DNA of 64,000 nucleotides from an uncultured Glaciecola sp. (GCA_937125395.1 CAKZLI010000010.1:1-64000); one strand, 5' to 3'. Counted from the stretch's first letter, positions 18,054-26,451 are shown. The notes: generated from the sequence alone by a model not told the origin. Numbers and translations are program-made.

Positions 18054-18671
18054 TTAATACGAGACTTTTACAGTATATGAACCTGAATACACACCATCAA
18101 TGTAATCTTTCTCTGCATCAGCTTCCAATGTGGCGCCCACGGCAAACGAAGATGTACCATCTAACAATGTAGTAATACTTCCAGATGTTGTTGTCGAGTT
18201 AGCGACACCTTCTACGTCTGTAGATTCTCCGGCTTCACGAAAATCAAACTCTTTGAGTGAAAACTTACCATTACCAGAACCGGCTGACGCGTTCGACAGT
18301 TTATCCGTAGTTGCAACTGAAATTGTCACGTTCAAAGTAGTAAATGGCGACGCATTGGCAATATCAAACGTTGCCGGCGTACCTGTCGTGATAGTCGATA
18401 CTTTTGCGGCTGTTGTACCACCGGTACTATTTGTAGCCGTTGATTCACCTTGTGTTGAAAGCAGAATTGTCGGTTGTGTTGTGGGAGTACCGTCACCCTT
18501 AGCAAAAGTAATAGTACCAAATGATAGTTGTTCTGACTCTACTAATTCAAACGCATTTTGGACTGTTACACTCGCAGTAGCATTGACTGTTTCAGCTGCA
18601 TTGATTGAAGTGGTTATTAGCACAGTAGATGAAGCCAATAAGGCTGCTAAAATTTTATTACGATTTAACAT
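18054..18671 (-). CDS. DUF4402 exported protein (probable surface-fibre subunit), copy 1
   Basis: A 205-residue protein with a signal peptide (MLNRNKILAALLASSTVLITTS, cleavage near NAA). The mature part is Ser/Thr/Ala/Gly-rich, starts ATASVTVQNAFELVES and ends YSGSYTVKVSY. The N-terminal LSFGTI segment and the Y-x-G-x-Y-T-V ending are the DUF4402 pattern. Small size, beta-rich composition and a nearby PapD-like chaperone and usher-like gene suggest a pilin-like subunit, by inference. It is a tandem paralogue of the next gene. Confidence 0.8.
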   Translation of the reverse strand: MLNRNKILAALLASSTVLITTSINAAETVNATASVTVQNAFELVESEQLSFGTITFAKGDGTPTTQPTILLSTQGESTATNSTGGTTAAKVSTITTGTPATFDIANASPFTTLNVTISVATTDKLSNASAGSGNGKFSLKEFDFREAGESTDVEGVANSTTTSGSITTLLDGTSSFAVGATLEADAEKDYIDGVYSGSYTVKVSY

Positions 18672-18774
18672 AAATATTCCTTTAAATTTAATATTTCCAT
18701 AACTGACTGTACTAATAAAAACATCCAGTTAAAACACAAGTAATGATCTTGTATTAAGTTTGTATCACGTTATC

Positions 18775-19398
18775 TCAGTAAGAGACTTTGACTGTATATG
18801 AGCCTGAATAAACACCATCGATATAGTCTTTATCACTCTCAGCCGTCAATGTAGCCCCCACATTAAACGATGATGTACCGTCTAATAATGTCGTAATATT
18901 GCCGCCTGTAGATATATCGGACGCTTCACCTGCTTCACGAATTTTAAATGCACTTAATGTAAATTTACCGTTCGATGAACCTGCTGACGCATTAGATAAT
19001 TTTGCATCTGTATCGATTGCAGCTGTCACGGTTAATACTGTGAATGGTGACGCATTGGCAATATCAAATGTCGCAGGCGTACCCGATACAATTGATGATA
19101 TTTTAGCAGCAACTGAACCTGTTGGAGGGCTTGTTCCAACATCACCCGATGTTGCTGTCGATTCACCTTGAGTCGTCAATTCAATTTTTGGATCCGCAGG
19201 GCTAGTGCCTTGAACACCTACCGCTTTTGCGATCGTGATAGTACCAAACGACAATTGTGTACTTTCTACTAGTTCAAATGCGTTTTGTACTGTAACACTT
19301 GCTGTGGCGTTGACTGTTTCTGCAGCGTGAATAGATGCTGTCGTCAACGTGGTTGCTGATGCCATTAAGGCGATTAAAATTTTATTACGTTTTAACAT
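18775..19398 (-). CDS. DUF4402 exported protein, copy 2
   Basis: A 207-residue paralogue of the adjacent gene. The signal peptide (MLKRNKILIALMASATTLTTAS), the N-terminal strand (ATASVTVQNAFELVES) and the C terminus (KDYIDGVYSGSYTVKVSY) are almost identical. Differences concentrate in the middle, where this copy has VGVQGTSPADPK and VGTSPPTGSV stretches. The ATG at 19398 has GGAG upstream. A terminator separates it from the chaperone gene, so the two DUF4402 genes probably have their own promoter and higher expression, as major pilin subunits often do. Confidence 0.8.
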   Translation of the reverse strand: MLKRNKILIALMASATTLTTASIHAAETVNATASVTVQNAFELVESTQLSFGTITIAKAVGVQGTSPADPKIELTTQGESTATSGDVGTSPPTGSVAAKISSIVSGTPATFDIANASPFTVLTVTAAIDTDAKLSNASAGSSNGKFTLSAFKIREAGEASDISTGGNITTLLDGTSSFNVGATLTAESDKDYIDGVYSGSYTVKVSY

Positions 19399-19581
19399 GG
19401 ATATCTCCGTATATTTAACTTGTCCATAAACATCTTTCACGCAAAACATTCACGAAAAATCTGCATTATCTAATCAATAACAGGCGCACAATTTTGGCAG
19501 CCTTTTGATTAAAACTATTCAGGTCTGTGTTGCCTTCAAAAATCATATCGGCGAGCAAAATAAAAACTAAAACTTTTTTGA

Positions 19582-19609
19582 CAAAAAAATACCTGCAATG
19601 AGCAGGTAT
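19582..19609 (-). terminator. Terminator between the chaperone gene and the DUF4402 genes
   Basis: On the minus strand ATACCTGC, a 5-base loop, GCAGGTAT, then a run of Ts: a strong rho-independent signal about 40 bases after the chaperone stop. Confidence 0.9.
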
Positions 19610-19648
19610 CTTAATTATTGACATGTTTGAGGGGATCTTGGGGGGTTT

Positions 19649-20473
19649 TTAACGTAATAAAACCTTTTTTTCAGCTAATATTTGCCCTGAGAATTCTTTC
19701 GTTCCTTCATATGCAACTCGTAACGTCCCTGCCGTTAAGTTAATCGGTTCTGCCCACATTAATGTTTTTGTTAAACGCTCGCTCTCTGGAAAAAAATTAA
19801 ATCCATTTAATATTCCAATATTAATTTCCTCAGTCTCACCTACCGGAATATAATACGCTTTTAAAGACCCCGTTAAACTGGTGCGTCCTTTGCGCGACAA
19901 TGTCACTACAATATCATTCAGTGATTTATTGGGGTTGGGCTCAAGTGTAATATCTTCTATTTCAGCGGTCGCATCCACGGACGAAGTTCTTAATATCACT
20001 GGTATCGAGTAACTCATTAACATATTTAATTGCATAGACAACCCACCACGTTGTACCTGTGTTTGCGCCTGTTTGGTATTTGGCAACGCCGTAAATGATA
20101 AATGTGAACGATACTCGTGTTCGTCCATTTCGGCTCCACGGCGAGCCATGACCTTGATCACCTGTTTTTCACCAGGGGCTAATGTTACTTGGCGAGGGGT
20201 ATATCGTAAAAACGGACTCGCAATTGGAAAATTTTGATATTCATCCTCACTTAATTCTTGGTATTGCCCTTCAGGATTTACTTTTTGCTCAGTCCATTCA
20301 ACTCGGTAGGTTTTTTCTGTTTTACCTGAATTAATTAATGTCACGGTTTGAATTCGATCCCTTTCACTAAATGCAACACGGGTTGGAGAAATCAGCAAAT
20401 TAGCATCGGCAATCGCACTCACACATAACAATAGTGTTAATAGAGAGAGCAGTATGGTCTTAGATTTAATCAT
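19649..20473 (-). CDS. PapD-like periplasmic pilus chaperone
   Basis: A 274-residue protein with a signal peptide (cleavage near AIADA). Next comes an immunoglobulin-like chaperone domain: NLLISPTRVAFSERDRIQTVTLINSGKTEKTYRVEW, then SPFLRYTPRQVTLAPGEKQVIKV, which matches the conserved strands and the P-x-x-x-x-L-x-P-G-x-x-Q-x-I-K-V pattern of PapD/CsuC chaperones. Such chaperones complete the fold of pilin subunits in the periplasm by donor-strand complementation and deliver them to an usher. It follows the small exported-protein gene. Confidence 0.88.
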   Translation of the reverse strand: MIKSKTILLSLLTLLLCVSAIADANLLISPTRVAFSERDRIQTVTLINSGKTEKTYRVEWTEQKVNPEGQYQELSEDEYQNFPIASPFLRYTPRQVTLAPGEKQVIKVMARRGAEMDEHEYRSHLSFTALPNTKQAQTQVQRGGLSMQLNMLMSYSIPVILRTSSVDATAEIEDITLEPNPNKSLNDIVVTLSRKGRTSLTGSLKAYYIPVGETEEINIGILNGFNFFPESERLTKTLMWAEPINLTAGTLRVAYEGTKEFSGQILAEKKVLLR

Positions 20474-20491
20474 CGTTTCGTTCCTTGAAAG

Positions 20492-21031
20492 TTAATATTG
20501 AAAAGCAAATTTGATTTGACTAGAAAATGTTGTATCAGCATAGCGCTTACTGCCTGATCCAGAAGTACGTATTTGGGCACCAAAATGTAACTCGGCACTC
20601 CCGTCCCCTTCAGTAATAATGCTATTGGGGACATTAATTTGGGTCATGGTAAATTTTTCTGGCGATATTACATCGCTTAATGTTGTATTTTGTAGAATAT
20701 AAGCATTGATATGTAACTCTGCGCTCCAAGCAAAATCGCGCAACTCAATGAGTCCTGGTTGACCTGGGATAATAATACGAAAATGATTCGTGAACGCCAT
20801 ATTACCGGTTTCACTCAAGTCCAGCACACCCACCGTATCATTATTGGTAATGACTATCGTACCGAGGTTAATATCTTTAATGACTTCCACCTCTTGAGCA
20901 TTACAAGAAAAGTGCAATACGCTTAACACGCCTGCAACCTTGATCAGAGGTTGAATCAAAGATTGATATACAGATTGAGATACAGATTGAGATACAGATT
21001 GAGATAAACAATGAATTACGCAGCGACTCAT
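20492..21031 (-). CDS. Small exported protein, probable minor or tip subunit
   Basis: A 179-residue protein. An unusually long polar leader (SQSVSQSVSQSVYQSL, from a 12-base DNA repeat) precedes the hydrophobic core of a signal peptide (VAGVLSVLHFS, cleavage near CNAQE). The mature part is about 130 residues, beta-rich, starts INLGTIVITNND and ends SQIKFAFQY. The layout recalls the DUF4402 subunits, but similarity is weak. Position between the SPOR lipoprotein and the chaperone suggests a minor subunit (inference). The ATG overlaps the upstream stop (ATGA), which fixes the start. Confidence 0.65.
   Translation of the reverse strand: MSRCVIHCLSQSVSQSVSQSVYQSLIQPLIKVAGVLSVLHFSCNAQEVEVIKDINLGTIVITNNDTVGVLDLSETGNMAFTNHFRIIIPGQPGLIELRDFAWSAELHINAYILQNTTLSDVISPEKFTMTQINVPNSIITEGDGSAELHFGAQIRTSGSGSKRYADTTFSSQIKFAFQY
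20958..21005. repeat. 12-base tandem repeat in a signal-peptide coding region
   Basis: ACAGATTGAGAT is repeated exactly three times (20970-21005), with a fourth copy carrying two mismatches at 20958-20969. On the coding strand it encodes SQSV repeats in the leader of the small exported protein. The 12-base unit keeps the reading frame whatever the copy number. Confidence 0.9.
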
Positions 21032-21927
21032 AATCGTTCTCCAGTGAAATCTGTCACACGACAGTATTGTTTGTTGGTTCTAATTTGTTGACAAAACGCT
21101 TTCGCTGATTTTTTTTCCGAATATGGACCTACACGCAAACTATAAAAAAGCGTATTCTTTATTTGTATACGCTGTATCACGCCGCTTTTTTGGCATAATT
21201 GTGGGTATTGTTGTACCGCTTTATTCCAGCCCTTCACGACTAAATCCTGCCGAGTAAAAGAAGAAATGTGTACCCCAAACTGATTGGCATTAGGTTGCTC
21301 ACCTAGAGGCTTACATTGATCATATACGCCAGCAGCACCAAATTGAGTATTCAACGTCAGTTGTTGCGCACCACCACTATCTTCACGCAATAACTGGGAC
21401 TGAGATTGATCCACTGTTGTTTTAGGCACATTCATGTGCAGCTCAGAACCTTGTATTGCCTCTTGCGACGGCGTTACTTTGGGGATAGGTAAGGCACTTG
21501 CAATTACCGTTTCTGTTTTGTCCGGTTGTAGTTGTACCACCACAGCAGAATCATCCTCACTCTCAATCGTCGTTTGGGCTAAATCGAGTTCCTTAATATC
21601 AGGTATCGTCGGGTTAACAGTATCCGTGGCCTCAGCAGTGGCTGTATCCGAACTGGTTACCAGAGGGATACTCTGCGGTGATTGTTGAAACGTAGCTATT
21701 TGTGCTATCAGAATACGGAGATCGCTTTCTAATGCTACTAATCGTTCAATAGACGGTTTTACAGATTGATATTCATCGATGTGTTGCTGTAACTTATCTT
21801 TGATTTCTTGTTGTTTAATCTTATTTAATAAATGTGAGCCACCATTATTCGCTGGTGTCGATGTGCAACCTACAGTCCAAAACACACATCCAATTATGAG
21901 TATTAATTTATGTTTCACTGTTTTCAC
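21028..21927 (-). CDS. SPOR-domain lipoprotein of the usher-like cluster
   Basis: A 299-residue protein with a lipoprotein-type signal ending TVGC (Cys21), a coiled-coil-prone region (about 35-80), a disordered Thr/Val/Ser-rich middle, and a C-terminal SPOR domain (about 218-295: NQFGVHISSFTRQDLVVKGW ... LFYSLRVGPYSEKKSAKAFC). SPOR domains bind glycan strands lacking stem peptides, often at division sites. It overlaps the usher-like gene by 20 bases and the next gene by 4. It may tether or time the secretion system (inference). Confidence 0.8.
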   Translation of the reverse strand: MKTVKHKLILIIGCVFWTVGCTSTPANNGGSHLLNKIKQQEIKDKLQQHIDEYQSVKPSIERLVALESDLRILIAQIATFQQSPQSIPLVTSSDTATAEATDTVNPTIPDIKELDLAQTTIESEDDSAVVVQLQPDKTETVIASALPIPKVTPSQEAIQGSELHMNVPKTTVDQSQSQLLREDSGGAQQLTLNTQFGAAGVYDQCKPLGEQPNANQFGVHISSFTRQDLVVKGWNKAVQQYPQLCQKSGVIQRIQIKNTLFYSLRVGPYSEKKSAKAFCQQIRTNKQYCRVTDFTGERL

Positions 21928-24900
21928 CTTTTACTGTTTGATCTGTTAACGCAACCGCATAATCAATAATTTCACAATCGATCCCTGCTGCTGAGAAGGT
22001 GTTACATGCCTTCAATGCTTGATCTTTACTTGCATGTAACGCTATGCCTAAATACTGCGTTGGGGCTGCGCTGTCTGTTTTATAAAAAAACGGCTGAACA
22101 CCATTTAATTCTGTTTGATGGGACTGCTTCAATAACATCCAAAATGCAGTCATGACATCAGGATCAGCAAACTGACCCAAAGAGACAATAAATCTGTCTT
22201 CATACATTACCTGCGCTAAACGAATATCATTGCCACTACTCAACTGACCGTCAGCAGAAATTGCTAAACGTATTTTTGAGGAGGATTGGATATTGCGCTG
22301 TTCGATAAAATCGCTATCAATTAATACTTGATACTCACCCGGTAGCACATCCATAAATAAATAATATCCATCAAATTCAGATGTCACCGTTTGAATAATA
22401 TTATCTTGCATATCCAATAAATGTATCGGAGCATACGCAAACTGAATTTCATTCCCAATTGCGTTGTTCAAAAAAATAGTGCCATCAATTTCGCTTGTCT
22501 GTACCACCGGAATATTTATCACTTCGATAAACCCTGCACGCGCTCGCACTGCAAATTCTTTTTCGTAATTAAGCATATAGGGGTCTGGCAAAGTGCTACG
22601 AACCACCTTAATGTCCGTGATTTTGTTATCGGGGAGACCACTGATCAGGGCAATCCCCTTATCGTCGGAAACCCCTTTTTTATATGCTTGTACCGCCTCA
22701 ACAGTCACATCCGGTAATCGCTCATCATTACCATCAAACACGCCATTAAAATTATTATCTAAATATACGTTGGCTAATATAGCTCCCTTGGCAGCCAACG
22801 ATGAGCGATCAACAATAAAATGCTGTGAGTCCCCCAGATAGCCCATTCCAAAACGAATAAACAGTCCCACCTTCCAACCGATTAAATCAGAATATTGATA
22901 TTTTGAAGATAAGCTAAAATCATCATGCCGCCAGTTCAAATCAACACTGTAACTATCTCTATTATCTAAAAGTGAATGCTGATAAATGAACCTAGATTTA
23001 ACGTCATTTGAAATGTTGTAGTTGAGCTGAGTACCTAAAGAACGAATATCGCCTAAAGAAAAATCATATATGGATTGAAAATTAACAAACACAGGGCCTA
23101 ACGATCGCTGGAAATTGAGCGATAATTCTCGGTTAGATTGAGTTCCCTCATCGAGGGTGTCAGTTTCGATATAACTTAACCCTGTATTAATAGTAGTATT
23201 GAGAATTCGGGATGATAATCCTGTTGTCCATTGCTTTGACTTGTTGTTCAACACATCATTGATGACAAATGCATTTTGGTACGCTACATTCGGAAAATTA
23301 TCACCTAACATTAATCTGCCAGACATTTCTCCTCTTAACTGCTTTGATACTAACTCTTTTCCTGATATTGGATCATATGTCTTGTAGATATTCATCCCAG
23401 TAGAAATTGCGTGTTGATTAATTTTGGTTCGAGCTGTTGCCGACATCGATTGCGTATTATTATCAGAAAATTGTAATGTTGATCCTAATAACACCTGATC
23501 AAACACTTTCATATTTGCGCCAAGTGAAGCAGTGTTAACCCGGATATCCCCACCGAATTGACCGTTTAAACCAAGGTTCATTGACAACGTATCTGTAATA
23601 CCTCGCTCAAACTTTGCCGCTGCTAAAAAACCACTATCCAATTCTGGTTCGTCATCATTGATCCCGAACAAAGTGGTATCCAATTCGTTTAACGAAAAAC
23701 TAAAAATCCCTTTTTTATTTTGTAATGTTCGATCAACGAGCTTTTCTATTTTTTCTCGTTTAATCTCACCTTGCGGCCCATAAAATACTATTTCGAAGAT
23801 ATTGTTACCAAAATACAATGGAATATCATCAAAATCATAACGTCCATCCGCCACATTATATTTACTAGCTAACAAAATGCTGTTGCGATATAACTCCACG
23901 TCCCAGCCAATCTGAATATCTCCTTTAAAAGACGTCACATTGATTTCTTCACTACCTGAAATCGGTCGATTGGTAACACTCACTCCTCTGGATAACTCTC
24001 CGATAGATATTCCCCCCGTCCGGATAGGTGCAATATCACCAAACTGTATATGACTGATTACTCCGTTCATTAATCTATCGTCATCAAACATTTTGGAAAA
24101 CGTTAAACGCGCATCCATCACTGGTGTTTGATCATTCCCGCTAGCATAAAATTCACTCTTCATATACGCAAAATCTCTCACACCCAAAACAGAGTATCCT
24201 GAAGATACTTCATCTTTATTGGTGCTGGCATTAATAACAACATCTAACGTCTGAGGAGATAAAGCTTGGTATGTATTATCTTTTAACGGATTTAGTACCA
24301 CCCTACGGCGATTGTTAGAGTCAACGGTACGTGTCTGACGTTCCAATCTTGTTTGGATTGGCAGTTTTTGTTGTGGATTTAAACGTATTTTCAATGAAAC
24401 ATAATCATAACTAATATCAATACCAAACCATTGACCCAGTGTGGCAGCATTAATATAAATATCATCAGCTTCGATCTGGAAATTATCTAGTTCAACGACT
24501 TCAGTGTTATTGTTAAGAGTCACTAATATTGTCTTTTCGGGGGTAACCTTTAAGCTGAATGTGTTTTCAGGCTTTATATACCACCCTTTAAAATCAGTTA
24601 ACTCAGCACTAGCGACTATTGGAAAATCTAACGCCTTTGTAAACTCAGCCAAGCCTAAACGCATACTTTGGCCATATTTATATCCAAACAACTCTCCAAG
24701 CTTTAAATTATCCACAATAATTGAAAAAATAAGTTCATCGCCATCATCAAATCGCTTACTGGGATCTTTTAATAACGGCACAAGTGGGATCCGCTGGGCT
24801 AAGAGTTTATATTTTTGATTAAGTGCTGTTAATGCGGCAACAATTTCTGCACGCTGGCTGTTTTTCGCCGTTAATGGCTCGGAAGTTGACGCTGTAACAG

Positions 24901-25051
24901 TAGAAGGTTGTGGATTAGAGTCGGTGTTTAATTGTGATGTGAGTTGTTCTTGAGCTTGCACAACAGACACATTAACCCATAAAGCTATCAGATATATTGC
25001 TGATATCATTAGGTTTTTCAGTGTATTAATCGCACTAAACAATATCACCAT
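21908..25051 (-). CDS. Usher-like outer-membrane protein with carboxypeptidase-regulatory and SPOR-like domains
   Basis: A 1047-residue exported protein. Layout: signal peptide (1-34), linker, a soluble N-terminal domain (about 100-235), a usher-like segment (about 265-445: WDVELYRNSILLASKYNVADGRYDF..., FYGPQGEIKREK), a long region of alternating barrel-like strands (about 450-745), a segment with a calcium-loop-like DNNFNGVFDGNDE (765-777), a carboxypeptidase-regulatory-like fold (about 855-915: DGYYLFMDVLPGEYQVLI), and a C-terminal SPOR-like domain (about 953-1031). The WDVELYR/FYGPQG stretch recalls CS1/TcfC-type ushers, but FimD-type similarity is weak. Probable first gene of the operon, with its own promoter because a tRNA terminator lies upstream. 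Function is inferred from the chaperone and subunit genes after it. Confidence 0.7.
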   Translation of the reverse strand: MVILFSAINTLKNLMISAIYLIALWVNVSVVQAQEQLTSQLNTDSNPQPSTVTASTSEPLTAKNSQRAEIVAALTALNQKYKLLAQRIPLVPLLKDPSKRFDDGDELIFSIIVDNLKLGELFGYKYGQSMRLGLAEFTKALDFPIVASAELTDFKGWYIKPENTFSLKVTPEKTILVTLNNNTEVVELDNFQIEADDIYINAATLGQWFGIDISYDYVSLKIRLNPQQKLPIQTRLERQTRTVDSNNRRRVVLNPLKDNTYQALSPQTLDVVINASTNKDEVSSGYSVLGVRDFAYMKSEFYASGNDQTPVMDARLTFSKMFDDDRLMNGVISHIQFGDIAPIRTGGISIGELSRGVSVTNRPISGSEEINVTSFKGDIQIGWDVELYRNSILLASKYNVADGRYDFDDIPLYFGNNIFEIVFYGPQGEIKREKIEKLVDRTLQNKKGIFSFSLNELDTTLFGINDDEPELDSGFLAAAKFERGITDTLSMNLGLNGQFGGDIRVNTASLGANMKVFDQVLLGSTLQFSDNNTQSMSATARTKINQHAISTGMNIYKTYDPISGKELVSKQLRGEMSGRLMLGDNFPNVAYQNAFVINDVLNNKSKQWTTGLSSRILNTTINTGLSYIETDTLDEGTQSNRELSLNFQRSLGPVFVNFQSIYDFSLGDIRSLGTQLNYNISNDVKSRFIYQHSLLDNRDSYSVDLNWRHDDFSLSSKYQYSDLIGWKVGLFIRFGMGYLGDSQHFIVDRSSLAAKGAILANVYLDNNFNGVFDGNDERLPDVTVEAVQAYKKGVSDDKGIALISGLPDNKITDIKVVRSTLPDPYMLNYEKEFAVRARAGFIEVINIPVVQTSEIDGTIFLNNAIGNEIQFAYAPIHLLDMQDNIIQTVTSEFDGYYLFMDVLPGEYQVLIDSDFIEQRNIQSSSKIRLAISADGQLSSGNDIRLAQVMYEDRFIVSLGQFADPDVMTAFWMLLKQSHQTELNGVQPFFYKTDSAAPTQYLGIALHASKDQALKACNTFSAAGIDCEIIDYAVALTDQTVKGENSET

Positions 25052-25222
25052 CCCTGATATTACGCTGTCAACAAAGAGTCATTTTTCCGACAAAATGACC
25101 TTACTTCGGTTTATGTTCTCAACATACAGCAATATTCACACCAAGATGGATAGTGAGCTTTTTTTAAGATATCAAATATGCCTACACATAAAAACGCAAA
25201 TAACAGGCATAAATCGCAGGCA

Positions 25223-25248
25223 TAAAAAAACCACCCAAAAGGGTGGTT
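25223..25248 (-). terminator. Terminator of the tRNA-Ser/tRNA-Arg unit
   Basis: On the minus strand AACCACCC, TTTT, GGGTGGTT followed by a T run, about 10 bases after tRNA-Arg. Confidence 0.92.
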
Positions 25249-25258
25249 CGTTTATAAT

Positions 25259-25335
25259 TGGCGCGTGCGGAAGGATTCGAACCTCCGACCGCCTGGTTCG
25301 TAGCCAGGTACTCTATCCAGCTGAGCTACGCACGC
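25259..25335 (-). tRNA. tRNA-Arg (anticodon ACG)
   Basis: The minus strand gives a 77-nt cloverleaf: acceptor GCGTGCG/CGCACGC, D arm GCTCAGCTGGATAGAGT, anticodon stem-loop CTGG-CTACGAA-CCAGG, T loop GTTCGAAT, discriminator G and an encoded CCA. The ACG anticodon (A34 becomes inosine) reads CGU, CGC and CGA codons. Confidence 0.97.
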
Positions 25336-25376
25336 GCACTAAAACTTGTTCGTTGTACTCTTCAACCATTTAAACT

Positions 25377-25468
<92 letters not shown>

Positions 25469-25483
25469 ACAACGAGGAGTCGC

Positions 25484-25511
25484 ATTCTACTCGACCCAGT
25501 TGATAAGTCAA
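25484..25511 (-). promoter_or_regulatory. Promoter of the tRNA unit
   Basis: On the minus strand TTGACT, 16 bases, TAGAAT, followed by a GC-rich GCGAC discriminator typical of stringently controlled stable-RNA promoters. It lies about 16 bases upstream of tRNA-Ser. Confidence 0.8.
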
Positions 25512-25943
25512 TGCTTTAGCTAAACAAAATATTAAAAAAATGCAATCTATACACTTTTTGCTTATTAAACCGACAAATCCAGCTCAAATCCCATTAACAA
25601 CCTAGGTTAATCAATAAAACCACGTAACTATCTGCATCTTTGTAGCTAATTCATCTTGTCGTTTTTTTCCGCGCGTGAACAACATAACACTACTGATATT
25701 TTCCTTAGGAATTTCGAGACCATTTAATAGGTCATGAAATTCCTAAGGAAAAAAGGCAACCTGTCATGCCCTGTGAGAATGACCTAGTGAGAAGCTAATA
25801 TAGAGGAAGCGCATCAGAAGGAACAAACGCCGTTAATTACCCCTTACAAAGGACTGTTTATGGGCAAGCGAGTAGCAAAGTTCGAAGAGCAGACCTAAAC
25901 TGATTATTACCAGTCAAACAAATCGAATAAGGAATGATAGAAG
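25512..25943. other. Noncoding region between the tRNAs and the toxin-antitoxin pair
   Basis: About 430 bases without a credible gene. The main structure is a 23-base-arm inverted repeat (25699-25752). The rest shows no promoter, known RNA or insertion-sequence end that I can support. The toxin-antitoxin promoter should lie near its right end. Confidence 0.4.
25699..25752. repeat. Long inverted repeat (23-base arms, 8-base loop)
   Basis: The outer 17 bases of each arm (TTTTCCTTAGGAATTTC and its complement) pair perfectly. Two imperfect pairs and a perfect GACC/GGTC follow, closing an 8-base loop, ATTTAATA. It could act as a bidirectional terminator, though the T runs are inside the stem, or be a small mobile-element remnant. 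No target-site duplication is obvious. Confidence 0.85.
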
Positions 25944-26198
25944 ATGCTACCCATTCGTCCCATCTTGGTTCAAAGCTCAACCAGTATTTCGGAGCTAAAA
26001 AAGAATCCCAGTTCGATAGTTGCATTAGGTGAAGGATTTCCAGTTGCTGTACTGAACAGAAACAAGCCGGTATTTTATTGTGTGCCAGAGGGGTTATTTG
26101 CAAAAATGTTAGAGCAATTAGAGGATGTGCAATTACTAAGATTAGTTGCGCAGCGACAACGTATGACCGAAATAGAAGTATGTTTTGAACGCTTATAA
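25944..26198 (+). CDS. Phd/YefM-type antitoxin
   Basis: An 84-residue protein with the YefM/Phd pattern: SSTSISELKKNPSSIVALGEGFPVAVLNRNKPVFYCVPE in the N-terminal DNA-binding half, then an acidic helical tail (MLEQLEDVQLLRLV) of the type that wraps and neutralises the toxin. The tail is partly unusual (AQRQRMTEIEVCFERL). It overlaps the toxin gene by 14 bases. It would normally also repress its own promoter. Confidence 0.85.
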   Translation: MLPIRPILVQSSTSISELKKNPSSIVALGEGFPVAVLNRNKPVFYCVPEGLFAKMLEQLEDVQLLRLVAQRQRMTEIEVCFERL

Positions 26199-26451
26199 AA
26201 TCGTATTTAAGGAGCAAGCGCTAAAAGAATGGGAGCAATGTAATCGCTTTATACGGCAACAGTTTCTGGTAAAACTTAAAATGCGGATATGCACTCCTCA
26301 AAGGGGCAAGGATAGACTTGATTGGGACACTCAAGCCTACAAAATTACAATCCGCGATCCCACTTACCGACTAGTCTATCAAGTGAGGAAAGAAAGCCAA
26401 GAAATAGCGGTGGTTGCTATTTCTCACCTCGGGTATCATCATCTTTGGTGA
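26185..26451 (+). CDS. RelE-family toxin with an altered C terminus
   Basis: An 88-residue protein resembling RelE (AYKIVFKEQALKEWEQCN, then YKITIRDPTYRLVYQV). RelE toxins cut mRNA in the ribosomal A site. The usual ending (GKRERSEVY, with catalytic Arg81 and Tyr87 of E. coli RelE) is replaced by AISHLGYHHLW, and the Lys54 position is Thr, so the toxin may be weak or dead. The only plausible start is TTG, within the antitoxin 3' end. The last 35 bases overlap the convergent pssA gene. Confidence 0.75.
   Translation: MNAYKIVFKEQALKEWEQCNRFIRQQFLVKLKMRICTPQRGKDRLDWDTQAYKITIRDPTYRLVYQVRKESQEIAVVAISHLGYHHLW

Noticed and set aside
18130..18702. 190-codon frame opposite the DUF4402 gene
   Set aside because: An antisense shadow of a low-complexity Ser/Thr/Ala-rich gene, without a ribosome site or homology.
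20958..21005. CRISPR-like array
   Set aside because: The units are 12 bases with no spacers and lie in frame in a coding gene.
25699..25752. Insertion-sequence terminal repeats
   Set aside because: The arms are only 8 bases apart, with no transposase and no target duplication nearby.
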